64,000 nucleotides of DNA from an uncultured Oscillospiraceae bacterium. GTDB taxonomy: Bacteria; Bacillota; Clostridia; Oscillospirales; Oscillospiraceae. Shown piece after piece: positions 42,483 to 50,386 of this stretch. The position numbers and the translations under genes were made by a program. Under the pieces are notes generated by a model. It was not told where the DNA came from, did no database searches, and saw only the letters and a list, made by a program, of their open reading frames with translations. Each line of letters starts with the position of its first letter. The first letter of the stretch is position 1. The stretch is from NCBI GenBank assembly GCA_910587255.1, contig CAJUKT010000102.1:1-64000 (forward strand), given 5' to 3'.

Positions 42483-42516
42483 AAAAGGGCTCCCCACAGC
42501 TTGCGGGAGCCCTTTT
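42483..42516. terminator. Bidirectional terminator between yaaA and bcp
   Basis: Arms AAAAGGGCTCCC (42483-42494) and GGGAGCCCTTTT (42505-42516) give U-tracts on both strands. Confidence 0.9.
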
Positions 42517-42521
42517 CGCGC

Positions 42522-42986
42522 TTATTTTTCCCCTTTGAGGTAGGCCAGCACCTCCGCCGCGTTGGTGTCCGGCTTCACCTTGGGCATAACCCTTTCGATC
42601 ACACCGTCCTCGCTGATCACGAAGGTTGAGCGCACCACACCCATACTCACCTTGCCGTAGTTCTTTTTCTCCTGCCATACGCCGTAGCCCTGGATGGCCG
42701 TCAACTCCGGGTCGGAGAGCAGGATGAAGGGCAGACCGTGCTTTTCCGCGAACTTCTTGTGGGATGCGGCAGAATCCTTGCTGATCCCGATCACCGCCGC
42801 GTTCATCCGCTTGAACTCCTCATAGGCCCCCGCATAGGCGCACGCCTGACGGGTGCAGCCGGGGGTATTGTCCCGGGGATAGAAATACAGCACCACCCGC
42901 TTCCCAGCAAAGTCCGCCAGGGAGACCAGATTCCCCTCCGCATCGGGCAGGGTAAAGCCCGGCGCTTTTGTTCCCACTTCTAACAT
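42522..42986 (-). CDS. bcp: Thiol peroxidase of the Bcp/PrxQ type
   Basis: 154 residues. The catalytic motif PRDNTPGCTRQAC holds the peroxidatic Cys and, five residues later, the resolving Cys typical of this atypical 2-Cys group. GISKDSAASHKKFAEKH and RSTFVISEDG are further family motifs. It reduces hydrogen peroxide and alkyl peroxides in the cytoplasm. AAAAGGAG lies before the ATG. It is downstream of a small gene on the same strand and converges with yaaA. Confidence 0.96.
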   Translation of the reverse strand: MLEVGTKAPGFTLPDAEGNLVSLADFAGKRVVLYFYPRDNTPGCTRQACAYAGAYEEFKRMNAAVIGISKDSAASHKKFAEKHGLPFILLSDPELTAIQGYGVWQEKKNYGKVSMGVVRSTFVISEDGVIERVMPKVKPDTNAAEVLAYLKGEK

Positions 42987-43016
42987 GTCGTTTTTCTCCT
43001 TTTAGATGATCTGTTT

Positions 43017-43178
43017 TTAGAGCAGGCTCCATTCAAAGCTTTCCCGTACCAGACGGCTGCCCGCATCAACCCCCTCCGGCAGCAGGAACATAGCCACCTG
43101 GTTCTCCACGCCGGCGTCGCTGATCATGCGGGCATAATCCCCGTCAACGGCGGTGACAGTGTAATAAACGGGTTCCAT
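43017..43178 (-). CDS. Small 53-residue protein, DUF3006-like
   Basis: The frame starts at ATG 43178 with GGAGAGGAG 8-9 bases upstream and stops at TAA 43017-43019. It reads MEPVYYTVTAVDGDYARMIS, then VAMFLLPEGVDAGSRL and FEWSLL. The pattern VDGDYA...LLPEGV..G resembles DUF3006, small beta-rich proteins of unknown function. It ends 30 bp before bcp and is probably cotranscribed. Codon use and the good ribosome site argue that it is real. Confidence 0.65.
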   Translation of the reverse strand: MEPVYYTVTAVDGDYARMISDAGVENQVAMFLLPEGVDAGSRLVRESFEWSLL

Positions 43179-43281
43179 GGCAGTCACTCCTCTCCAGGGG
43201 AAAGTATACCATGCCGGAATCGGAAAATCAATTTTCAGCCGCCGGGATTTTTATTCGATTTTTGACGCGCCGGAACATAGG

Positions 43282-43324
43282 TAAAGTGCGCCCGGCAGGC
43301 AGCCCGCCTGCGGAGCGCACTTTA
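43282..43324. terminator. Terminator at the end of the glycosylation block
   Basis: Arms TAAAGTGCGC (43282-43291) and GCGCACTTTA (43315-43324) enclose an inner GGCAGGC / GCCTGC stem. ATTTTT follows on the plus strand and a weaker tract on the minus strand. It lies about 50 bp after the TPP enzyme stop. Confidence 0.7.
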
Positions 43325-43370
43325 TTTTTCAGCAAATGATACCGGCAGCCAGTCCAGCGCCGCCTTTTCC

Positions 43371-45095
43371 TCACAAGAACGGATAGAGATCGTCAAATTC
43401 CGCCGCCTTCAGCGATCCGTCCGTCATCACCCGGGAGGCAATCCTTGGCGCGATCTCCCCAAACTCCTGCACCCGAATCTGACACACAAACGGCCCATCT
43501 TTCGCCAAAATCGCTTTGAATTCCGCCTCCAGATCATCATCTGCAGTAAGCTCACAACTGTCTAGCCCATATGCCGCCGCCACCTTGCAAAAGTCCGGCG
43601 TCTCCAGCCCGCTGTCCGGACCAACGCCCAAAAAGCGGTCATCCATATAGTTGTGCTGGTTGTGCCGGATGAGCATATAACCGCTGTTTTGGAACACAAA
43701 CAGCTTGACAGGCAATTGATTATAGTGCAGCGTAGCAAATTCCTGCACGTTCATCTGTACGCTGCCATCGCCGGACAACGCAATCACCTGCCGCCCCTCC
43801 CGGACCGCACCGATGGCCCCCGCCCAAAAACCCATGGCGGACAAGCCGCCGGAGATCAGATAGCGCTGTCCTTTCCGCAGCTCCCAGCTCTGGGACACGA
43901 TATTGCAGACGCTGCCCGTGTCCACCACAATGTCGCAGTTTGCCGGTGCGCACCGGGATAGCAGCCTTGAAACATGATAACTGTTCAAGGGCCGCTCCTG
44001 GGCATAGCCGGACAAGACATTGGGATACTGCCGCCGCATCCCCTGGCAATGGGCCAGCCATGCCGAGCGGTCCTCTTGTTTTAACCCGGCACAGCAATTG
44101 ATCAGTCCCTTTAAAAATGTCCCAACGTCCATGGAGAGCTTCAAATCCACCGGCACGTCCGGCTTGTCCAGCTCTTTTTGGTCTATGTCTACCATCACTT
44201 TATAGGCATTCTGCCCAAACCGCTGCGGATAATAGCCGGTGGTAGATATAGACAGACGGCTGCCCAGAATCAGCAAATAATCACACTGCTGAATGGCAAA
44301 ATGGGACGCGCGATCCCCATAGCTCCCAGGGCGGCCCACAAAATACGGGGAGTCGGAGGCAATCACGTCAATACCGCCCCGGGATACGGCCACAGGAATC
44401 TGGAACATCTGGCACAGCTGGCCCAGCAGCTCCGCCGCTCCTGCTCCGCGCACACCGCCTCCAGCCAGGATCAACGGTTTTTCCGCCTTGGCAAGCCCCT
44501 GGGCCACCGCGGTCAAATCCACTTCTTCCACCGCTTGATCAGGCACAGGGCTCCCCTCCATCTCATTCGGGATCTGCTTATTCTGTACATCTACCGGCAC
44601 ATCAATCCACACCGGCCCCTTACGGCCTTCCATGGCTTCATACCAAGCCCGCTCCATCACCCGGCGGATATCGGCGGGTTCCAGCACACAGGCAAAGTAT
44701 TTCACCATGGGGGATACGATAGGCTCCAGGTTCAGGCTCTGGGTGCCGTGTTGACGGATGCCGGTGTCCATCTCATACCGAATCAGCCGCGAATTGGCCT
44801 GCCCGGTGAGCACAAACATGGGGGAAGAATCCACAAACGCCCCTGCCACGCCGGTGATGGCGTTGGTGGCCCCGGGCCCGATGGTGGCCAGGCAAACACC
44901 GGGAATGCCCCGGGTGCGGCCATAGCAGTCCGCCGCCATGGCCGCCGCCTGCTCATGGTGGCAGCAAACTGCCTTCAGCATCTGATTGCGCTGAAGCGCG
45001 TCGGTGAGCCACATGGCGGAGCTGCCGGACACCATGTAAACGGTGTCGCAGCCCCTTTTTTGCAGAAAATCGAAGATGTATTCGGAGACTGTCAT
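43371..45095 (-). CDS. Acetolactate-synthase-like TPP enzyme of the sugar cluster
   Basis: 574 residues with the three TPP-enzyme domains. The catalytic Glu lies in CCHHEQAAAMAAD; IGPGATNAITGVAGAFVD is in the pyrimidine domain; the TPP motif GDGSVQMNVQEFATLHYN with NSGY is in the C-terminal domain. True acetolactate synthase is biosynthetic, but this gene ends a sugar-nucleotide operon. The known precedent is YerE, a homologue that adds a two-carbon unit from pyruvate to a CDP-4-keto-dideoxyhexose in yersiniose synthesis. A similar branching step is inferred; no regulatory subunit gene is near. Translation starts after AAGGGAG. Confidence 0.88.
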   Translation of the reverse strand: MTVSEYIFDFLQKRGCDTVYMVSGSSAMWLTDALQRNQMLKAVCCHHEQAAAMAADCYGRTRGIPGVCLATIGPGATNAITGVAGAFVDSSPMFVLTGQANSRLIRYEMDTGIRQHGTQSLNLEPIVSPMVKYFACVLEPADIRRVMERAWYEAMEGRKGPVWIDVPVDVQNKQIPNEMEGSPVPDQAVEEVDLTAVAQGLAKAEKPLILAGGGVRGAGAAELLGQLCQMFQIPVAVSRGGIDVIASDSPYFVGRPGSYGDRASHFAIQQCDYLLILGSRLSISTTGYYPQRFGQNAYKVMVDIDQKELDKPDVPVDLKLSMDVGTFLKGLINCCAGLKQEDRSAWLAHCQGMRRQYPNVLSGYAQERPLNSYHVSRLLSRCAPANCDIVVDTGSVCNIVSQSWELRKGQRYLISGGLSAMGFWAGAIGAVREGRQVIALSGDGSVQMNVQEFATLHYNQLPVKLFVFQNSGYMLIRHNQHNYMDDRFLGVGPDSGLETPDFCKVAAAYGLDSCELTADDDLEAEFKAILAKDGPFVCQIRVQEFGEIAPRIASRVMTDGSLKAAEFDDLYPFL

Positions 45096-45108
45096 TCCAT
45101 CGCTCCCT

Positions 45109-46131
45109 TTATTGATAGCTGTTCATGCACCGTCTGATACATTCCTGTAGATTGACCTGGGGCCGCCAGCCAAGCTGCCGGAGCTTTGTGGTGTCCGGGA
45201 CAAGTGAATCTCCGGCGGTGTGTAATGTTGCACACAGCGGCCCCACGACCTCAATTTTGCCGCTCTGCTCAGCAATTTGCTGGGCCAACTCTAAAATTGT
45301 ATAGGTATTTTCTTCATTTCCGATGTTATATATGGCACTTTTTCCGTTCAACAAGATGTACAGTAGCCCACTGACAAAATCCATAATATAACAGGAATCA
45401 CGCACCGGACTTCCACTTCCCATTACAACGATTTCTGTTTTCTCCAAAGCCTGACGTATCAGATCTGGAAAAAACCGGCCATGTTTAAACGATTCCCCTG
45501 GCCCATGTATATTGAATGGCCGGATCACGCGGCAGTCTACACCATATTTTTCGCGGTAATCCTGGCAGAGCAGCTCACCACCCAGCTTGCTTGCAGCATA
45601 AACGGTAAACCGAGCCCCATTTTCCATTAGTGCTCCGGGAGCTGCCTCTGACAGACGCCCGTGCTGGTTTTGATAAACCGCCGCGCTGCTGAAATATATA
45701 AATGTGGAGCCGTTTTTTCTAGCCTGATCCAACAGATAGTGCGTGGCCAGAATATTGGTCTGAAACAGCCCTTCTGGATTCTTGGCATAGGCCTGCGTAT
45801 TTGCCGGGCTGGCTGCATGGATGATTATATCCGGCGCAAAATCATGGGGCAAAAATTCCCCCGTGATATCCCCATCAATCCAGTGAATACCAGGTATTGA
45901 TACCTTTGTTAGAGAACCCGCCCGCCGGAACAGCTTAAGATTCAAGTTGAGATCCTTTTCGCTCCCAAGCTTGCTGAGCATTGTGGCAAGGTAGCTACCG
46001 ACAAACCCGGTGGCCCCAGTGCAAAAAATTCTGGCACCCCTTAATTTGGCCCAAGGCAAAGGAAGCAGACTAATTTTACCAAAATCCTCATTGATTATTG
46101 CGCTGGCCCCCAAACTCCTCACTCCAAACAT
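45109..46131 (-). CDS. NAD-dependent epimerase/dehydratase (extended SDR)
   Basis: 340 residues. NAD binding GATGFVGSYLA, active-site Ser in YFSSAAVY and YxxxK as YAASK are present, with RPFNIHGPG further on. Substrates in this family are nucleotide sugars; here a reductase or epimerase on a CDP-sugar is plausible. The start is uncertain: ATG 46131 lacks a ribosome site, while TTG at 46113 has GGAG eight bases upstream and fits the paralogous remnant at 47.6 kb better. It lies 10 bp after the methyltransferase. The DNA is more AT-rich than most of the window. Confidence 0.88.
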   Translation of the reverse strand: MFGVRSLGASAIINEDFGKISLLPLPWAKLRGARIFCTGATGFVGSYLATMLSKLGSEKDLNLNLKLFRRAGSLTKVSIPGIHWIDGDITGEFLPHDFAPDIIIHAASPANTQAYAKNPEGLFQTNILATHYLLDQARKNGSTFIYFSSAAVYQNQHGRLSEAAPGALMENGARFTVYAASKLGGELLCQDYREKYGVDCRVIRPFNIHGPGESFKHGRFFPDLIRQALEKTEIVVMGSGSPVRDSCYIMDFVSGLLYILLNGKSAIYNIGNEENTYTILELAQQIAEQSGKIEVVGPLCATLHTAGDSLVPDTTKLRQLGWRPQVNLQECIRRCMNSYQ

Positions 46132-46141
46132 TCAATATGTG

Positions 46142-47338
46142 TCATGGGCTCATCTTTTTAACGTGGCAGGATAAGCCCAAATTTTGAATCTGATCAGCAA
46201 CCTCGTCCGCATACAGAGAGGTTGTAATTAAAATTGTCCCAGAAAATTTATCTTCTGCCAATTTTTCCGGAATGTTAATCGGATATCCCAAGACGATTTT
46301 TCCTTGATGTAACGGATTGCTGTCAATTAGGTATTTGATATTCCACCGTCCTCCGACTTCCTTATGCAGTTGCCGCGCAAAATTGCCCATGCCCCATATA
46401 GCGACTTCTTCTTGGGGCGGAATGATATTCTCATAGCGGCTCAGGTTTGCTTCAAACTCTGATGCGTATTTCTTGAGAGTAAGGCCACAGCCGCTTCGCG
46501 CAAGGCTCGGCTTTTGAAACACGCCCACCACACAAGGATACACATCCTGTTCCGTGCTGAAATGGATATTTTTATGAATGATATTCACAATCCGCAGGCC
46601 ATTTGTACTTGCCAGATTGCGCATTGATGCCTCATCAAAATACCCGATATGCTCATAATTAAACAGACAGATGGGATAATCGCTGAAGTCCTGGAATCGT
46701 CCGGCATCAGGCACTTCAATGTATAGATGTCCTCCCGGCTTCAACATCTGGCTCATATTCCGCATTGCCCCCTGAACATCATAGATGTGCTCCATCACTT
46801 GGGTGAGGCAGACGCAGTCAAATTGCTCCGTTAATGGCTTGTGGATTTGGTCTGATATGGCACTGGAAAAAATCCCTCCTAAGTGTGTCCGAAATCCCCT
46901 TTGAGCTAAGTTGTCCAGCGATTCTTTACTCAAATCCAAAGCACTCAAGTTCTCAAAGCCCAGCTTTTTCAATTCCTCCAGCAGGAGTCCGTTCGCGGAG
47001 CCAATTTCCAAAATTGAGGCATCTCTGGACGCAAATGACGAAATTTCCTTTGCCCACTGTGCATAGACATCGCCGGAATGATCATCCGTCACTGTTCCAT
47101 ATGTAACCCCCAAATTGTCATATACAGAGCATTCAGAATAATACTCATCATATATGCTTTGCGATGTGGCAATATCAGAATATACAAATCCGCAGGCAGT
47201 GCATGAAACAATGTCAAATTCCTGTGGAAGCTTATTGAACAAAATCATTTCATCCTGATAATGATACACAAATTCAGCACGGGTGCAGCCGCATATCGGG
47301 CATACCCGGTGTGTCCGACTGTAATTTGGCACATTCAT
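46142..47338 (-). CDS. Sugar C-methyltransferase (NovU/TylCIII type)
   Basis: 398 residues in three parts. An N-terminal zinc-binding domain (CPICGCTRAEF ... CTACGFVY), a SAM-binding methyltransferase domain (ILEIGSANGLLLEELKKLG, VCLTQVMEHIYD) and the C-terminal domain of this family (WGMGNFARQLHKEVGG, IDSNPLHQGKIVLGYPI). Such enzymes add a methyl group to a carbon of NDP-4-keto-deoxy sugars. This fits a CDP-4-keto-6-deoxyhexose pathway. GAGGAGG lies upstream. AT-rich relative to the window. Confidence 0.9.
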   Translation of the reverse strand: MNVPNYSRTHRVCPICGCTRAEFVYHYQDEMILFNKLPQEFDIVSCTACGFVYSDIATSQSIYDEYYSECSVYDNLGVTYGTVTDDHSGDVYAQWAKEISSFASRDASILEIGSANGLLLEELKKLGFENLSALDLSKESLDNLAQRGFRTHLGGIFSSAISDQIHKPLTEQFDCVCLTQVMEHIYDVQGAMRNMSQMLKPGGHLYIEVPDAGRFQDFSDYPICLFNYEHIGYFDEASMRNLASTNGLRIVNIIHKNIHFSTEQDVYPCVVGVFQKPSLARSGCGLTLKKYASEFEANLSRYENIIPPQEEVAIWGMGNFARQLHKEVGGRWNIKYLIDSNPLHQGKIVLGYPINIPEKLAEDKFSGTILITTSLYADEVADQIQNLGLSCHVKKMSP

Positions 47339-47354
47339 CCATGAACCTCCTCAT

Positions 47355-47686
47355 TTAATTTCCATAAAACACAAACGACAAATAGTGCATATAGGATCGT
47401 AAATAGACCCTATATCCCGCCTCCAGCATTCGCTCCGGCACCTCCCAGAAATCCCAGGTCTTGTGATACCCCGCGATCATCAGCCTGGGGTGCCAGCGCG
47501 GTGGAAAAGTCCCAGACTCAATCCTAATGACAGTTGACCGTTCAGCCAGCACAGGGCTCTTGCCAAATATCCGCAAGTAAAGCCGGTTGCGCCTGTTATG
47601 AATATCCGCTTGCCTTTCAAATGATCCCATGGAAGCGCACATGCCGAAATACGCTCAAAATCCTGGGATAATTCTAACTGGTTCAT
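47355..47686 (-). pseudogene. Mosaic remnant: SDR N-terminus joined to FkbM C-terminus
   Basis: The first ~63 codons (from ATG 47686) match the N-terminus of the SDR at 45.1-46.1 kb (ISACALPWDHLKGKRIFITG then GATGF). At about 47498 the sequence switches, out of frame, to the last ~46 codons of the FkbM gene at 49.2 kb (WHPRLMIAGYHKTWDFWEVP). The FkbM part contains the 138-bp repeat. Both parts are incomplete, so no functional enzyme results. The ATG abuts the stop of the preceding fragment. Confidence 0.85.
47361..47498. repeat. 138-bp direct repeat, copy A (FkbM 3' end)
   Basis: By eye only about 7 differences from 49202-49339, in the same orientation. It encodes the C-terminal part of FkbM and marks a duplication or gene-conversion event. 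Confidence 0.9.
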
Positions 47687-48094
47687 TTAGAACGCACCCG
47701 ATCTTGTGGAACCGCATAAAACACATAGGTCAAGTATACTAAAGATATTCTGGAAGCCCTTCTCTTTCAAATTGCGCTGGATGGATGGATATTCGGAAAA
47801 AATATCATATAGAGCCACAATAATAATCGCATTTTCACTCAAATATTGTTTTGCATCCTTTAAATTTATGTTTTTTTGTGATAAATCAGTCGGCTTTTTC
47901 GCATCTAAAAAACATCGAACGGGCCAATCCGCATTTTCAAGCCCCTTCTCCAGCTCAATTCCCAAATTTCCGTGCCCATATACAACAAGCTCCTGCCCAT
48001 ATGTTTGAAATAGCTTCTGCATCTCCCGCTTCTTTTTTTTGCGGTCTGCAAGCTCCTTCGGAATTTGGCCGAGTAATGATTCAATATTCAACAT
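47687..48094 (-). CDS. N-terminal-domain-only relative of the FkbM protein (truncated gene)
   Basis: 135 residues from ATG 48094 (AGGAGG ten bases upstream). VVYGHGNLGIELEKGLENAD and the following ~80 residues align with the N-terminal Rossmann-like domain of the FkbM methyltransferase at 49.2 kb (VVLYGAGSSGIALLLALRRA), but the methyltransferase domain is missing. It is followed at once by the SDR/FkbM remnant, so it is probably the front of a second fkbM gene that lost its middle. It may still be translated. AT-rich codon use sets it apart from its neighbours. Confidence 0.6.
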   Translation of the reverse strand: MLNIESLLGQIPKELADRKKKKREMQKLFQTYGQELVVYGHGNLGIELEKGLENADWPVRCFLDAKKPTDLSQKNINLKDAKQYLSENAIIIVALYDIFSEYPSIQRNLKEKGFQNIFSILDLCVLCGSTRSGAF

Positions 48095-48121
48095 TTTAAG
48101 TCTTCCTCCTACTGTCAATAA

Positions 48122-49159
48122 TCAAAAAATCGGAATATCCACCCCTGATACCACATTTGTATGTGCAAGATCCGCAATGCAGGTATACCGAACCAACTCC
48201 GACACCCTGCTCGTAATCAACGTACCGCAGGTTGAGATCAATGCCGGGATTTCTTCGTGCTCAGTGCATCGCACATAAAGGCCACAATCGGCGTCTATCC
48301 TCTCAGCAAACTCGTAAATGGCCTGTGTTTTCTGTTCTTCCGTGCCATCCTTCGGCACAGAAACGATCAGGCAGTCTTCCTCCGAGTGGCTCAGGGCAAA
48401 CGATTCCACTACCTTTTGCAAAATGCTGTATGGACTGTCTAAATCTGAGAATGTCAAATAAAGGTGGTTCCGCGCAGTCCCCTCAAGATGTGCATCATCA
48501 AGCCTTTGATGTGTGGACATATGCCCCCCCTCCGCGGACACATCAAATTGCTTTGCAAATTCCTCCGGTGGGCGGGTAAACCATTCGCTCCGCATCTTTA
48601 TAGTCTCCTCATCCCAGTACCACCACTGAATTCTTTGCAGCCGCTCAATCGTCTCCGGGTCAAACCGATATTTGATCACACGTGCCGGGTTCCCGGCCAC
48701 GATGGCATATGGAGGCACATCCCTCGTCACAGTGGAGTTTGCCGCAATCACCGCACCGTTATGGATCATAACCCCGCCCATGATGGTAACTCCATACCCA
48801 ATCCACACATCGTTCTGGATTATAATAGATCCCTTGCGCCGTTTCCTGCTGGAGCCTGGGATCAGGTCAGGCACCTGGTTTGACATAGAGACCGACGCAT
48901 AATCATGATCCACATCAACTAAAAGCATAATCTGATTAGATATAGGGCAAAAGGCCCCAATATACACAGAATAGCATCCTCCCGCTACACCGACCTCTTC
49001 GCCAAGCCTTGCCCAGATTGTCAGCCCTTTAATTCCGCTGTAACGGTCTAAGATCAAGGCTGGAAAATCTTTCACTCCGCGCAGATTTGGCTGTGTGCAA
49101 GAAAAAGTGGACAAACTCTTCACATTTTTTGACACAACCCCATTTATATTAACAAGCAT
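48122..49159 (-). CDS. Hexapeptide-repeat acyltransferase with extra C-terminal domain (copy 1)
   Basis: 345 residues. The first ~200 are a left-handed beta-helix acyltransferase of the CatB/xenobiotic type (IIIQNDVWIGYGVTIMGGV, NGAVIAANSTVTRDVPPYAI, AGNPARVIKYRF). The last ~125 residues form a separate domain of unknown function shared with the protein at 56.4-57.5 kb (ends SGVDIPIF; there YGTDLPLF). A likely job is O- or N-acylation of a sugar in the flagellin glycan. AGGAAAGGA precedes the ATG. Confidence 0.87.
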   Translation of the reverse strand: MLVNINGVVSKNVKSLSTFSCTQPNLRGVKDFPALILDRYSGIKGLTIWARLGEEVGVAGGCYSVYIGAFCPISNQIMLLVDVDHDYASVSMSNQVPDLIPGSSRKRRKGSIIIQNDVWIGYGVTIMGGVMIHNGAVIAANSTVTRDVPPYAIVAGNPARVIKYRFDPETIERLQRIQWWYWDEETIKMRSEWFTRPPEEFAKQFDVSAEGGHMSTHQRLDDAHLEGTARNHLYLTFSDLDSPYSILQKVVESFALSHSEEDCLIVSVPKDGTEEQKTQAIYEFAERIDADCGLYVRCTEHEEIPALISTCGTLITSRVSELVRYTCIADLAHTNVVSGVDIPIF

Positions 49160-49192
49160 TCCTTTCCTCTTTTCTGTGCAATCTCTTCACCA

Positions 49193-50386
49193 TTATTCCA
49201 ATCCATAAAACACAAACGACAAATGGTGCATATAGGATCGTAAATAGACCCTATATCCCGCCTCCAGCATTCGCTCCGGCACTTCCCAGAAGTCCCAGGT
49301 CTTGTGGTACCCCGCAATCAACAGCCTAGGGTGCCAGCGGCGAATGGTCTCCTGTGCCCCCTCCAGCGCCGCCAGTTCCGAGCCCTCAATGTTCATCTTG
49401 ATGGCTGTAGCCCGCCGTCCGTCTAGCAGCTTGTCGATGGTGACCGCCACGGCCTGCGTCTCTCCATAGGGAACGGCAAAGCTCCCCGGGCCATGCAGAG
49501 CGTAAAGCGAAACCTCTCCCCCCTCGTTCCAGGCCGCGCACGGAGACAGGGTGAGCTTCTCCCTCAGCGCGCCCGGCAGCTGCTCGGCAAAGCATTCCAG
49601 ACGCTTATAATTAGCCGGGTCAGGTTCCATGGCATAATACGCCCCGATCCTATCTCCAGTCAGCGCCAGAAGATCCCGCAGTGTCTGCCCATCAAAGGCC
49701 CCACAGTCCACAAAATGCTCCCCAGCAGACGGGGTAAACAGCTCCTTTGGAAAGTACTTCTCCTCCTGGGCCAGAGTTGGGATCTCCGGCCCATCGCCAA
49801 ACAGCCGAAAGGTAAGGATGTTGGCATAGATTTCCTGGGAGCGCCCCTCTGCCAGTTCCCTGTAAACCCGTGCAATCCTCTCCCTGTTCTCCCATATGCA
49901 GTCCACATCGGGACAGGATGGCAGATTTCCTGTATTGTCCCCCCGGAATAGGGCAAAGCAGCGGCGCAGGGCAATATAGTCCACCACGTTAACGCAGCCG
50001 CAGTCGTGGAGCCGCCGGTGAACGCCGCTGTGCCCCCCCTCTCGCAGCGCCTCGTCAAAGCTGCGGCAGTAGGCATGCCCATCAGTATTGATACAGACAA
50101 ATACCAAAATATTAGCACCAAAACGCTCCGTCAGCGCCTGGGGCGGCACCACTTCCAGCCCCATACATATCGTGCCCCACTTTTCCAGCGCGCCATCGGC
50201 AAAGCACAGTGGTTCAATGTCCGCACGCCGCAGAGCCAGCAGCAGGGCAATCCCGCTGCTTCCCGCACCGTAAAGCACCACACCTTCATAACGGCCCAGG
50301 GCCAGTTTCAGCTCATCCACCGTCTGTTCCAGCCGAGAACGCTCCCGCTCAAACCGATCAAAAATTTCTCCAATCACACCGTTCAT
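49193..50386 (-). CDS. FkbM family methyltransferase with N-terminal Rossmann-like domain
   Basis: 397 residues. An N-terminal domain (~30-130; VVLYGAGSSGIALLLAL) resembles those found on sugar-modifying enzymes. The FkbM methyltransferase domain spans ~225-385 (FVDCGAFDGQTLRDLLAL, YAMEPDPANYKRL, IKMNIEGSELAALEGA). FkbM enzymes O-methylate sugars and other hydroxyls using SAM. Its ATG overlaps the stop of the transketolase C-subunit gene. Its last ~138 bp are duplicated at 47.4 kb. Confidence 0.9.
   Translation of the reverse strand: MNGVIGEIFDRFERERSRLEQTVDELKLALGRYEGVVLYGAGSSGIALLLALRRADIEPLCFADGALEKWGTICMGLEVVPPQALTERFGANILVFVCINTDGHAYCRSFDEALREGGHSGVHRRLHDCGCVNVVDYIALRRCFALFRGDNTGNLPSCPDVDCIWENRERIARVYRELAEGRSQEIYANILTFRLFGDGPEIPTLAQEEKYFPKELFTPSAGEHFVDCGAFDGQTLRDLLALTGDRIGAYYAMEPDPANYKRLECFAEQLPGALREKLTLSPCAAWNEGGEVSLYALHGPGSFAVPYGETQAVAVTIDKLLDGRRATAIKMNIEGSELAALEGAQETIRRWHPRLLIAGYHKTWDFWEVPERMLEAGYRVYLRSYMHHLSFVFYGLE
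49202..49339. repeat. 138-bp direct repeat, copy B (within fkbM)
   Basis: The intact-gene counterpart of 47361-47498, offset by 1841 bp. About 95 percent identical by eye. Confidence 0.9.

Noticed and set aside
43261..43330. CRISPR array or tRNA in the intergenic regions
   Set aside because: I saw no regularly spaced repeats and no cloverleaf with a CCA-type end anywhere in the gaps; this stretch is a terminator.
43371..45095. Acetolactate synthase for branched-chain amino acid biosynthesis
   Set aside because: No regulatory subunit or other ilv/leu gene is near, and the gene closes a sugar-nucleotide operon. A YerE-like role fits the context better.
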